64,000 nt of DNA, taken from the NCBI GenBank assembly GCA_014529385.2, contig CM043969.1:11740648-11804647 (forward strand), in the 5' to 3' direction. The position numbers and the translations under genes were made by a program. Within the stretch, counting starts at the first letter, position 1. Every line of letters begins with the position of its first letter. This document shows positions 11,392 through 22,862 of the stretch, one piece after another. The DNA is from Adiantum capillus-veneris (taxonomy: Eukaryota; Streptophyta; Polypodiopsida; Polypodiales; Pteridaceae). The notes under the pieces are model-generated. The model had not been told where the DNA came from and searched no databases. It worked only from the letters and a program-made list of their open reading frames with translations.

Positions 11392-11519
11392 TCTTTCCTA
11401 AAAATACTCCTTCCCTTCTAAAAATACTCCTCCTTTTCTAAAAATACTCATTAGCTTCTAAAAATACTCTTCCTTTTTTTAAATCTCTCTCTTTTTCCTA
11501 AAAATACTCTTTCTTTCTT
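11392..11519. repeat. Tandem repeat of about 20 bp, CTAAAAATACTC core
   Basis: CTAAAAATACTC recurs five times with pyrimidine-rich spacers of 6-10 bases, plus one degraded copy near 11480. Confidence 0.85.
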
Positions 11520-11759
11520 AAGGGTCAACTTTTATCTTTAGATATAGTCTTGAGGCTTAAGTTTTCCATATCAACCTATAGTTTCTAAGTGAATAAGAGC
11601 CATAAATAATAGTTTCAGAGTCCGATTTTTTTATTTGATCGTTCCGTTGGAACGCTTTATGACTTAACAAAATACAAACCTTAAACAATTCTACAAAGTA
11701 AATAAAATAGTTTTATTGCAAAATGTTGGGTACATCACATGTCGAGATAAAGACTTTTT

Positions 11760-12440
11760 TGTATTTGATTGGATTTTTTGGTTTTTGTTAGAGGCCTTAT
11801 GCAAGGTAAGACAGCATGTTGGCTTTGGTACAAAGGACAAAGCTATCATGATCATAGTTGCTAACAAGCGATGGGCGCTTATGCCATTGCATGATGCATC
11901 ATTTGTATTGGATCTTAAGTTCTAAATGCATCAACAATCTGCTAAAAAAGAATTCATGAGACTGACTTCAAAATAGTGTGCTCCCAACTTTTGGGACAGG
12001 AGGATGGAAAGTAGCTTTTCATTAGTGAGTTGATTATGCTAACATAAATGGTATGTTTTAGGATCCATGGCATATAAATTTCATTGCAAAACCAAGTACA
12101 CCTCTATGGTGAAAAGAGTACAAAAGAGAGAAGGTGGAGTTGCAACACATTCCATCAGGGTTTTATTAGTTGATGCATCAAGTGGAGTCCGCAAGAGAAA
12201 CTAGTCAGCATTTGACTTTATACATACTAAAAAAAAACCGGCTTCATCCTAAATGGATTGCTGATTTGGTGTATGTTTTTTGCAATATGAGACTTATCCC
12301 AAAAGGCTCAAAATATTGAACAAGAGTAGTGCAAGAGCACTATGGTGTCTTCCAAATGCATGAAAATGTCATTGTACAAGTTGAGGATGATGATGATATG
12401 GAATGAGAGATAGCCTTATAATTCTTAGGTATGGATAAAT
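11760..12440 (+). pseudogene. hAT-family transposase remnant, C-terminal part
   Basis: Pieces of a hAT transposase are readable in shifting frames. Near 11860-11920 is a K-R-W-A-L-M-P-L-H-D-A-S-F segment, matching the R-W-x-x-x-x-x-P-L-H-A-A-G-Y part of plant hAT proteins. Near 12190-12290 is the dimerisation region with N-x-S-A-F-D-F-I-H-T-K-K followed, after a shift in an A-run, by N-R-L-H-P-K-W-I-A-D-L-V-Y-V. The x is a TAG where the family has Trp. This domain dimerises the cut-and-paste transposase. No terminal inverted repeats found. The N-terminal part is missing. Confidence 0.7.
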
Positions 12441-12558
12441 TAGACAATATTGTTGGCGTGTTTGAAACTAAAGATGATTTGTGATCAGGACTTTATAACA
12501 TTTGCTCATTTTTGGAATAATTCACGATGGAATACTATGTTATGCTACTTGATGTTCA
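12441..12558. other. Short unassigned spacer before the (TC)n run
   Basis: AT-rich, no feature. It would be the pre-insertion left flank of the LINE. Confidence 0.3.
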
Positions 12559-12596
<38 letters not shown>

Positions 12597-12602
12597 TCTC
12601 CC
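12559..12602. repeat. (TC)n microsatellite at the LINE 5' end
   Basis: A TC run that decays into CCTCTCTCCCTCC before the LINE leader. The same strand carries TC repeats again at the LINE 3' end (17140-17219). Confidence 0.95.
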
Positions 12603-12762
12603 TCCGAACTCCGATTTAGGTGATCTATAGCCTCAATCGAAGAGCACGAAGCCCTCTACGCATTGATGTAAAGACAGAATTTTTCTGTGTAATGGAAGGC
12701 TTTGCTGTAACAGCATCTCAGAACTGAAAAAGCTGTCAAAACTTTGCATTTTTGTTGCCGAC

Positions 12763-13704
12763 TTGAAGGCAATGTCAGGCAAAACTCGCAAGGGTGGAAA
12801 AGCCACACTCGCCATGGAGAATGATGCAAAATCTCCAAGGAATTTGGATGCTAATCCAACCACATCATCTACAACAACGGAAGCAATGATCATGGCTTAC
12901 TTGATCTCGTTACAAGAAACCGTCAACAAACAAGGTGAAGAGTTGCGCGCACTTGCAATGGAGAATGGTACTTTAATAGTTCTTGTTGTGGAGAATGAGC
13001 ACCTCAAGAAGGTTCTTGAAATGCAAACAACACGCTTGATGCATCTTGAGAATGAAGTTCAAGAATGTAAACGCTCTCTTGTTGACATGAATGTATTGAA
13101 AGAGCGCTTGAGCAAAGTTGAGAGTGATCATGTATTGAAAGAGGAAACAATAGATACAATACGACATGATGTATGTGAGATGAGAAATGCATCCAAATCA
13201 TGGGATGATATATGTAAGGATAATGTGGTTTCTACATCTCCTATCATGCAAGCCGTTGTCCAAGCAAAGAATGTAGAGAATGTGAACACTCAAGAATTGC
13301 ACGAACGACAAAAACGCTCAAAGAACATCGTCATTCGTGGAATCAAGGAGGAAAGCATGGAAACACCCCAATCTCTTGCAGTTGCTATTGAAGAGTTTTT
13401 TGCTACACACTTTGGCATGTCAGGAATCAAGGCTTATGGTGCACATCGAGTTGGAAAACAAGGAGTCCCTCGCTCGGGAGAAAGACCTATTGTATGTACA
13501 TTGGCTGATGAGGTAAAGAGAAAGATCATCCTTGACAATGGTTGGATCTACCTCAAAGGAACAGGTTGTAATGTATATGAGGATCGCACTATTATGCAAC
13601 AAAATGTACGTCGCAAAGCATATGAGGAAAGAAGCAAGAAGTTTAAGGTATCACCTCAAGAAGAAAAGCCACTTAAGGAGGATGCAAGTCCACCCAACAA
13701 ATAG
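12763..13704 (+). CDS. LINE ORF1 protein (coiled coil plus RRM-like domain)
   Basis: 313 codons, intact. Residues about 1-40 are basic and Ser/Thr-rich. Residues about 50-150 form a heptad-like Leu/Met/Val pattern with many E and K, consistent with a trimerising coiled coil. Residues about 185-300 contain R-S-K-N-I-V-I-R-G-I-K-E-E, then H-R-V-G-K and a basic end, the layout of the RRM/CTD of L1-type ORF1 proteins that bind element RNA. The start ATG at 12763 is the first in frame with a Lys-rich N-terminus. It ends six bases before the ORF2 ATG, so ORF2 is probably translated by reinitiation or leaky scanning. Confidence 0.8.
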   Translation: MKAMSGKTRKGGKATLAMENDAKSPRNLDANPTTSSTTTEAMIMAYLISLQETVNKQGEELRALAMENGTLIVLVVENEHLKKVLEMQTTRLMHLENEVQECKRSLVDMNVLKERLSKVESDHVLKEETIDTIRHDVCEMRNASKSWDDICKDNVVSTSPIMQAVVQAKNVENVNTQELHERQKRSKNIVIRGIKEESMETPQSLAVAIEEFFATHFGMSGIKAYGAHRVGKQGVPRSGERPIVCTLADEVKRKIILDNGWIYLKGTGCNVYEDRTIMQQNVRRKAYEERSKKFKVSPQEEKPLKEDASPPNK

Positions 13705-13710
13705 GGACAC

Positions 13711-16700
13711 ATGATCTATGAGACCAACTCACGCTTGCGAATAAGCTTTTGGAATTGTAACAGGTATCCATGGAATGCGGGAATTGGCATTGATGAGCTT
13801 ACCAATGGCTCCGATGTGATACTTCTTATCGAAACATGGGAGCATGATGTGCAACGAATTCTTGGATTTGACAAATACGATGTGCATTCTTTGATGTGGG
13901 CCAAAAATGCAAAGCAACGAAGAGGCCAAGGAGGCGTAGCATGTATGACCAAAAAGGGTTTGAAAGATGTTTCCATTGTCAAAGAAGATAAGTATAAACG
14001 CTACTTATGGATGAAAATCAGCCCACCAAATGGTCAAGTCATGTTTGTGGCCGGTTGCTACATTCCTCACTATGACTCCAACTTTTATGCTTGCTTGAAT
14101 ATGGATAGAGATCAACCCTTTGTTGAACTAGAGGAAGACATTGCTCATTACAAGGATCAAGGTGAAGTTATTGTTTTTGGAGACATGAATGCTCGCACAA
14201 ATATGCTACAACACGACACACAACAAGTAGACATGCCACATGTCTCAAGAAAAATGGATGACTCATACATGTATAATCGAAGTTCTAATGATGCAAAAGA
14301 AGTGGATCACTATGGAAAGTCACTTCTACATATGTGCAATAGTACCGGAATGCTCATTGCAAATGGTGTATCTCTATGGCAAGGCACCAATGACTTTACA
14401 TGTAGAAAGCACAACGGTGCTAGCGTAATTGACTATATGTTGTTCTCGGAAGCCACTCTAGAATGCATACAAAGCTTTACACTTGGTGATTGGAATCCGG
14501 AATCGGATCATAGGATGTTATGTATTGACCTCAAGTGTGGTAAACGGCCCGAGCATGTAGCCTCCAATCATGATGTGAATCATTTGTACCTACGTCTAGA
14601 CTTCAAACGAGCACTTATATATGCTGATATGGTAGACCAAATGTTAAGCATGATAGAGCATCAAGAGAGCCCAACATTAGAATGCAAGTGGAAAGTTTTC
14701 AAAGAAGTAATTTTCTCTTGTGCGAAGGAATGCTTTTCTGTGAAACACATGTCTTGCAAAAGGTCTAAGAAAGGTAGCACCAAGAAGAAATGGTTTGACA
14801 TGGAATGTAGTCAAGCCCGAAAACACTTGCTAAGATTGGATGCAATCAAAGACAAGGAATTTTACTTGGAATGTTCACACACATACAAAGCACTTGTTCA
14901 AAAGAAGAGGAGAAGCTGGGAAGTCGAAAAACAACTTCTTTTAGCACAAGAGAAAGCACATGCATGTGGCAAGTTTTGGCAAAATCTAAAAGGCAAGCGC
15001 GTTGAGAGCTTTGGTGACTTGACTCTTGAGGATATGTATATGCATTGTAAGAATATCTATGAGCAACCCAATGTTGATAAGATGGAGTGTGGTAGCTCCC
15101 TTCCGTTTATGTCTCCCTTCTTTACCATTGAAGATGTATGCCGCGCGCTTGAGAAACTTGCTACTCGCAAGGCAGGTGACCTTCAAGGTGTCAAGGATGA
15201 AATGATTAAATGGAAAATAAAAAAAAAATGATATTGGATATGCGATATTTTTAACCTTGCACTTCAGTATGGCATGCCTCATGATTGGAGTGCAAATTGG
15301 ATCAAACCTTTGCACAAAGGAGGAGATGTAAACAATGTGAACAACTATCGCACTATAATGGTTGGTTCTTTAATGGCAAAGTTATTTGGATGTATCATGG
15401 AGATGAAGATAAGTGAATGGGCTGAAAAGAATGGCAAACGTGCACTTGGCCAAGCAGGTTTTCGAAAGCATCATAGCACTATTGATCACCTTGTCACTCT
15501 TCGAGTTCTTATGGAAGCGTCTCGATTGAAAGGAAAAAAGTTGTATTGTTGCTTTGTGGATTTCAAGAAAGCTTTTGACATGGTAACACGAAGAAATCTT
15601 TGGAGACGTATGCAAAGCCTTCAAGTGCCGAGAGAATTTATGCATGCAGTCTTTTGCATCTACCAAAAAGTGATATGCCGATTACGTATGGGAGATGGAA
15701 TTTCAGAATTTTTTGCAAGCACTATTGGTGTCAAACAAGGATGCCCACTTTCCCCAACCCTCTTTGGGCTACTCATTGATGAATTGGAATGCATGGGTCT
15801 TGACTTTATGCAGCAAGAAGGCATAGAAGAGGTTAAGATTGGAAATGCGGTGATCATGCTTTTGCTTTATGCCGATGATGTAGTGCTCTTGTCACATACC
15901 TTAGAAGATGCACAAAAGCTTATGAGTGTCTTGGAACGCTTTTGCCTACATAGCGGGCTGATCGTGAATGGATCCAAAACCAAGGTTATGCTTGTAAAGA
16001 CCCTCAATGATGAAAATCCATGCATTTTATATAACAATGAGAAACTTGAAGTGGTAGATCACTTCAAGTACCTTGGCCTTGAGGTTCCATCCAATCATAA
16101 ATGGAAGGATTGTGCAATGCGTCGCTTGGAAGCTGGAAAGAGGGCCTATTATGCATTTGAGAACATGTGCAATGCAGGAGAGATCAAGTATTGGGCTCTC
16201 AAAAAGTACCTCTTTGACACATTGGTGACACTGGTGCTTCTTTATGGAGTGGAGGTGTGGGGTGGAAGCATCGGGAAGTCTACTTGGAAAGAGTTTGAGA
16301 ATGTCCAAAAGCGTTTTCTCACCAACTTTCTCCAAGTCAAACACCCTACATGCTCTTACTTCTTGAGTCCGGATTGCTTCCCATTGAGGTCTTGGGCATG
16401 CAAAGGGTTGTGGAGTACATGCGTAAGACACAACGTAGCCCTTTGCATCGACTTCCTAGAATCGCATATGAAGCAAGGCAAATGGTTCAAAAGACATGCA
16501 AGAGCAAAATACTAAGTTCGGGGTGGATGCTTGATATCAAGAAATGGTTTGGAAGATGGGATGCATGTCACTTGGTCAAGGATGCGTCGATCGACTCCCA
16601 AGTTAATGAGGCCTTCTTACAACGCCAATGTATCACGGCTTGGGAGAAATCTGGAGGTTCTCGCTTCAGCCATTACACCACACACGTTGCCCCAAACTAC

Positions 16701-17136
16701 AAATCTCTCTTCTTCTCGAAACGAGGTAACCGAACCCATTCCTACATCCTTGAGCCCATCCCGTTGAGTGCGATCCGCACCATTGCCTCCATTCGTCTTA
16801 GCTCCCATTCTCTACACTGCGAGACAGGACGTTGGGGCACTGGCGAGGAGTGTCATCGACTTTGCACCTTATGCCCTCGTCAAGTGCGAGAGAGTGAGTA
16901 CCACACACTACTTGAGTGCTCAGCTTTTGACCACATTAGGTCCTCTTTTCCCCATATATTCAGCCATGATCTCTCCCTACATACCTTCCTCTCCCAACCA
17001 CGATGTGGACTCTCTATTGCGACGCTCATTTCAGCCATTTTTGAGCATCGAGAGTCACTTATGAACTCCACTCACACCACGTACATGTTCATTTGGTCCC
17101 ATAGGTCATATTTGACCTCCCAGGACGATAATAGAA

Positions 17137-17139
<3 letters not shown>
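13711..17139 (+). pseudogene. LINE ORF2: endonuclease and reverse transcriptase, broken
   Basis: Domains in order: an APE-type endonuclease (13740-14560) with S-F-W-N-C-N, L-I-E-T-W, G-D-M-N-A-R and S-D-H-R catalytic motifs; a linker; reverse transcriptase (15240-16020) with F-R-K-H-H-S-T, K-A-F-D, G-C-P-L-S-P and the catalytic Y-A-D-D near 15870; and a C-terminal C-x2-C-x9-H-x4-C zinc motif near 16870-16920. One in-frame TGA (15229-15231) follows a ten-A run. A frameshift near 16345 moves the C-terminal part to another frame, which then runs open into the CT repeat. The protein would nick the target and copy RNA onto it. Confidence 0.85.

Positions 17140-17219
<80 letters not shown>
17140..17219. 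repeat. (CT)n microsatellite at the LINE 3' end
   Basis: About 80 bases of uninterrupted CT, starting after ATAGAACTAT and ending in TAG. It directly follows the LINE coding sequence. Confidence 0.95.
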
Positions 17220-18091
17220 GCTCAAGCTTCACAAAAGATTTTTCAATTATAGTTTGATATAACACAATGTCTTTTCAACTATACAAAAAGAAGGAGATAA
17301 GAGGGAAAAATATAGTTCTAAGATTATAAAAAATTCAATATAACACATTGGATTTTTGACAAAACAAATAGGAGGAGGTGAGGGGGAAAATTTTAGTTCT
17401 GAGTTGTGAGACTTAAGCTATTGAGTGTGCCAATTTTTCTAGTAGGTTATCTATGCTTTGTCTTTAACTTGCTACTCCACCGTGGGTATATGCAAGTGCA
17501 CTTGTGAAAATTTTTGCAGCAAGACAGGATGGGTGACACCCACATGTTTCACATGTGCCCATCTTCCCTCTCTTAGCTGCGGAGCTTGTATGTTGAAGAA
17601 GGCAGTATCTAGCAGAAGGTGTAAAATAGGGGGGGAGCTAAGAGAGGTTTAAATCAATAGTGGTTGATGCAACAGGATTTTCCATAATGATGACTCCTGG
17701 ATCCTCAAAAACATCGAAAGAGCTGGCTTTCACTCTCACGTACTTTGCTAATCTTTCAAGTTTCTCCTTGCTCTTAAACTCTTTATACAATTGTTGCACA
17801 ACTTGTATGCAAGTATCTATGCTTGACAAGGTAGTACTATCATGATTTTTAAGCTCTTGAAAGGTCTGCAATTTTCTTAGTAGTCTGCTTGGCCATGTTC
17901 AATAATGAACATGATATCATGAGTGATATGCCAAAAGTGATCTAAATGCAAATGCAAAACTATAGAAAGTATGCCATGATTCCAAACCATAGACACTACG
18001 ACATGATTGTAAACCATAAACGCTATGACATGACACGATTGCAAACCATAGGGACTATGCGATTGATGACTAAATGTATAAAGATAGACAA

Positions 18092-18132
<41 letters not shown>

Positions 18133-20124
18133 GAACATGCCAAGGGTGTGAGATACTCTCAACTCAAGAACTGGACCCTATTATGTGCGCAAGGGGGAAA
18201 TGTAAAGTGATAAGAAACACACCTAAAGGAATGAACAACGTATACATGAACATCCTAGCTTGTGTGAGGTACTCTCAACACAAATCATGGATGCTGTTGT
18301 AATGTTGATTGATAGTTTTATCAGTCTAGTCCTTGATGAAGTGTGTGGAACTCACAACACAACCACGAGCGGACAGCTTAACAATCTTAGATGTAGGTCA
18401 TCTATTGCATGTATCTACATCCAAGACAACACCAAGTCATCTATTGATGAACAATGGTGTCTCTACAAATACAAAGCACAAGCTTGGGTAACATGTACAT
18501 CTCACTAGGATGAAGAGGGCATGGAGTATGCATCTCTCCACTTCTAGATTCATGAGCATTAACTCTCGTGTTTCTATGTATTACTAATAATAATTTGAAC
18601 TAATCTAAAATTGGGAATCCTATAGGCCACTATGAAGTGAGAGGTGTAGCATCATGCCTATTGTACTTCACGAGTCGATGTATCCTCAAGTAAACCCACC
18701 AAGTATGCCTCTGTGGCTTCTTGAGTCCTTTGAGGCCGATGGGCTACATGTGTAACTCAATGGTGTAGCTTTGCGCAATCTCCCCGCATGTCCGTGCAAA
18801 AGGATCCCTTTGGATAAGAAGTTCCACACACTTTCAATAATGTCGAATATCAAAAGAGTCTCTGCTAAAATGGTGCACTCTGCGACGTTGCCTATGTGTA
18901 GTGCCGCTTGCCCGTCTTGCTGTAAAAATTTGTTTTGTGGCAACACTTGGGGGTGGGGCTGCATACTCTAGGACAAAATTGTCATTTGTAGACTCGTCTT
19001 CTTGAGGTCTTAACAATAAAAATATGACACTAGAGAGGATGACACTAGTCATCCTCTCTACCTTCATTGCTTCACAATTTGGCACTCGTCAAGCTTGAAA
19101 ACAAACACCAACTTAGTTCCAAACATTGCAAGAGAAGAAAGCAAATAAGTGAAGGTCATACAACGACAATGAAAGGAAAACGTCACATGATTAGTTCCTC
19201 ACCATTAGAAGGTAGTGCATAAAAGAAAACCATTGCTTATTGAAGCCTCTTCAAATCGAAAAAAATATGATTTGACATAGTGTAAGGAAACCCCTTGTCA
19301 ATATTATCAGCACGATTCCTTGCATTGATAGCTTTGGAGATTGTACAAAGATAGATGATGGCATTGTCTCCTTGATGTGCAAATAGTGACCTAGACGTGA
19401 GAAAAAATCTTCATTGGAGGCCCCTCTAGCAAGTTTCACCTTGCATGGCACTGAGAATACATTCTCAGTAAATCCTCATTCCCTCAAAGAATCCTTGCAA
19501 AGGCCATGTAGTGCAATGTAACCCTTTGTACTAATGCCAACTTCATCACATGCCTTCTGCACATCAACATCACTCACGAGATTAGAAAACTTACACATCA
19601 CCTCCTTGGTTACATCATCATTAATATGTTTTCCTTTTGGTGTCTGCAAGCTTGCTATGACATGTGCCTTCTTAAGTGAATTTCTAAGCAAATGAATGGG
19701 ATCCTCTTGGCTTTGGCTACAACATGTCTCTTGGATGAAATTCCTGCACAATAAGAATAAAAAGCAAAATAATCATCAAGAAGCGACTTCATATATGTAG
19801 GAAATATGATAGGGTATTCCAAACTGCACCTTATAGCTGTAACACTTCTCTTCCGAGCACCACCTTTGGGAGCAAGGGTCTCTATGGATGAGAAGTTCCT
19901 CTTATGCTCCCTTGCACCTAAAGGTGTCTCTTACAAACTCAATATGGTACCCTCAAGCTTTGCAATCTTACCATCCTTCTCTTCCAGATGTTTCTGAAGA
20001 GTTTGTGCTTATTTCTCCACATGAATGATCCTCTGTTTTGTAGACTAGTAGTGTTATGAATGATAACTTGGTGTTGATGCATCCACCATAATATTGCACA
20101 CTATGAGCTCTGCTAGTGGACAAC
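17220..20124. other. Unassigned region with a (GA)n run
   Basis: No gene recognised. A (GA)n microsatellite lies at 18095-18130. Minus-strand frames at 17638-17871, 18686-18964 and 19476-19751 read like real protein in composition but match no family I know. They could be eroded exons. Confidence that any is functional is low. Confidence 0.3.
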
Positions 20125-20402
20125 CACTTGCAATTTCCAAGCAAACCTGGCTCCCCTCTACCTACACATTGCAAGAAGGTAGGGACAATATTGAATGTTG
20201 GATACAGATTAACCAAAGGGTCATTGGGGTAGAGGCAACCATCCACCCAAATATCCACATTTGTGTGACCTGTACACTGTGGCATTGTTGTGTTGTATGC
20301 AAGTCATAACGCTTGGAGGGTACAAGCTCTTTTGACAACCAAATATGTACGCGTTTCATTTTTTACCACCATGACAATTGTGCTATGGATGGGAGATTTG
20401 TA
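20125..20402. repeat. Direct repeat, unit 1 of 2
   Basis: About 278 bp, matching 20547-20820 with moderate divergence. Shared landmarks are CTCCCCTCTACCTACA, GGGTAGAGGCAACCAT, GACGCTTGGAGGGT-like and a GGGAG-TTTGTA end. Confidence 0.85.
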
Positions 20403-20546
20403 TTTTCATTTGTATCCATATCATGGAGAGATGGGTCTGTATAGCATAGAATTAAGGAGGTAGAGGGGGGCCAAGGAAGAGATTATGGGCTGTATATTAT
20501 GGGCTTCAAAGACCATTGTGTGCTATCAACTCTAATAGATGAAAAT

Positions 20547-20820
20547 CACTTGCAGTATCCAAGAAGACTGTGCTCCCCTCTACCTACATATTGTACGAAT
20601 GAAAACAAGGCTATTGAATGATGGATACAAATTGACAGATAGATCATTAGGGTAGAGGCAACCATGCACCCAAAGGTCCACATAGGTGTGACCTGCATCA
20701 CGGAGTTGTTGTGTAGTTTGCAAGTAATGACGCTTGGAGGGTGCAAAGTCCTTTGGCATCCAAACATGTAGAGAAACCATTTCCAAACTTGACGATCTTG
20801 TTGTGTATGGGAGGTTTGTA
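20547..20820. repeat. Direct repeat, unit 2 of 2
   Basis: Second unit of the pair beginning at 20125. The 145-bp spacer between the units is not repeated. Minus-strand frames in both units encode similar short peptides, so a duplicated exon is possible. Confidence 0.85.
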
Positions 20821-20869
20821 ATGTCACCTAGCTCCATGGCAAGGGTAAGACAACTGGCCTCAAGCAAGA

Positions 20870-21220
20870 ATTGGAGAGCTACAGTAGAGCCACGGAGGGG
20901 AGAGGTGATCTATGGAGTGAAGAGGTATGGGATGGAGAGCTACAGGAGAGCTATGAAGTGGAGAAGAGAGCTATGAAATGGAGAGGCTAGGGGATGGAGA
21001 GATGCAAGAGAGCTATGGAGTGGAGAAGAGGGCTATGGAGTGGAGAGCTGCAACAAAGCTATGGAGTGGACCTGCAACAACAAGGAGAGGGAAGGAGGAA
21101 GAGTGTGTGTTGAAAAGTAAGAGAGAGAAGAGAGAGGGAGAGGAGTGAGAGAGGGAAAGAGAAAGAGTGTGTGTTGAAAAGTAGGAGGGAGAAGAGAGAG
21201 GGGAGTGATTTTGGAGGGAA
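20870..21220. repeat. Polypurine tract with short tandem repeats
   Basis: Repeats of GAGAGCTATGGAGTGGA-like units (20930-21070) are followed by a duplicated block of about 50 bp, AGTGTGTGTTGAAAAGTA plus GAGAGAAGAGAG (near 21100 and 21165). The purine strand is plus. Confidence 0.8.
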
Positions 21221-21534
21221 ATAAAAAAAGGTGAGAAGTTTGATATTTTCTAGGTCTAGGAGTGAGATTTGGAGAGAGAAAATTGATTTTCGGGTATACA
21301 AATAGGTTGGGAACAAGTTTTGAGTAAAGGTGAGGTTTTTTTGAATTTTTTTGGAAAAAGTTCTTTTTTGGGCTCAAGCTATGGACGCCCTTGATGATGT
21401 GGCAAAAAAGGGAGGAGGGTAGTTATTGTCATAAGGACCACCACTCTTTTGGGTAGAGAGAGAATGCACCTATCCTCCCTCCCTAGCCTCTATTTCAACC
21501 TACAAAAAGCCTATGATAGTCTAAAAAAAAGCTT

Positions 21535-22862
21535 ATGAAAATACCCTCAGAAAATGCACATTACTCTCAAAGTCGAGTGAGGAGTGGTTTTCTTGGCAAA
21601 CAGAAAACATGCATGACATGTTTCCAGAGTGTTAAGGAGGCATGTTTTGTGTCAAGATGTTTGGACGTTTGGAACACTCAGATGTTGTTCAAAGGGACAA
21701 ATGAACCGCGTTTCAAAGGGAGTTGAGTGACAAACAAATGCAACGGATTTTAGAGAAAAATGTGCATTCTTCTCAGAGGCAAGCGAGGAGTGGTTTTCAC
21801 TACAAACAAAGAACATGGAATGCTTGTTTCCAAGGTGTTAGTACAAGGCATGTTTATGTCAAGGTGTTTGGATGCTTGGAACACTAGGATGTCGATCAAA
21901 GAGAGATAGATGGAGCGTGTTTCAGAGGGAGTTGAGTGAGGCTGCCTCGACCTATACCGAGAGCCGGCCTTGTCAAGTGGGTTTGGATCTTGTATACGCA
22001 TGGCATGAGCATCACACACCAATGATTTGGCTGCATTTAGTTCAACATGGCTACAAGATTCAACATCTTACAATTTCAAAGAAATTAGGCACTTCTCTCA
22101 GAGTCAAGCCAGGAGTGATTCTCTTGACAAACAAAGCACATGGAATCCATGTGTTTTAAAAGTATTGAGGAGGTATGTTTAGTGTCAAGGTGTTCGAAGG
22201 CTGGAACACTCAGATGTTGATAAAAACGGGATAGATGGAGTACGTTTCAAAGGTAGTTGAGTGAGGCTACGTCGGCCTAAACGGAGAGCTGGCCTTGGCA
22301 AGTGGGTTTGGATCTCGTATGTCCAAGGAGTGAGTAGCACACAACAATGATGTAATTTAGTTTGGGTAGCCTTCGCTACAATTTGACGGCAACAAAAAAA
22401 ATGCAACGGATTTTAGACAAAATGCACATTACTCTCAGAGTCGAGTGAGGAGTGGTTTTCTTGGAAAACAAAAAACATGCATGACATGTTTCCAGAGTGT
22501 TGAGGAGGCATGTTTAGTGTCAAGATGTTTGGACATTCGGAACACTCATATGTTTTTTCAAAGGGATAAATGAACCGCATTTCAAAGGGAGTTAAGTGAC
22601 GAACAAATGTAGCGGATTTCAAAGAAAAATGCACATTCCTCTCAGAGGCAAGTGAGGAGTGGTTCTCACTAAGAATGAAGAAGATGGATTGCTTGTTTCC
22701 AAGGTGTTAGTTAAGGCATGTTTAGTGTCAAGGTGTTTGGATGCTTGGAACACTAGGATGGTCAAAGAGAGACAAATGGATTGCGTTTCAGAGGGAGTTG
22801 AGTGAGGCTACCTCGGCCTATACCGAGAACCAGCCTTGGCAAGTGGGTTTGGATCTCGTATA
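21535..22862. repeat. Satellite array, left block
   Basis: Diverged units share GAGGAGTGGTTTTC, AGTGTCAAG(A/G)TGTTTGGA and AAGTGGGTTTGGATC landmarks. The GAGTGGTTTTC landmark occurs near 21579, 21786, 22110, 22449 and 22658. Intervals of about 207, 324 and 339 bp then repeat, giving a higher-order period of about 870 bp. No convincing coding content. Confidence 0.85.

Larger units (their letters stand above)
12603..17139 (+). mobile_element. LINE retrotransposon between two (TC)n runs
   Basis: A near full-length non-LTR element of about 4.5 kb: short leader, ORF1 (12763-13704), ORF2 (from 13711) with endonuclease, reverse transcriptase and C-terminal zinc motif. It has no LTRs and no poly(A) tail. 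Both ends meet same-strand TC repeats. The endonuclease type and ORF1 suggest an L1-like group. The two stretches of TC repeat may be target-site duplications of a microsatellite insertion, or the right one may be the element's own tail. Confidence 0.85.

Noticed and set aside
21033-21377. 114-codon Leu/Pro/Ser-rich minus-strand frame
   Set aside because: It is the complement of the polypurine tract and reflects base composition.
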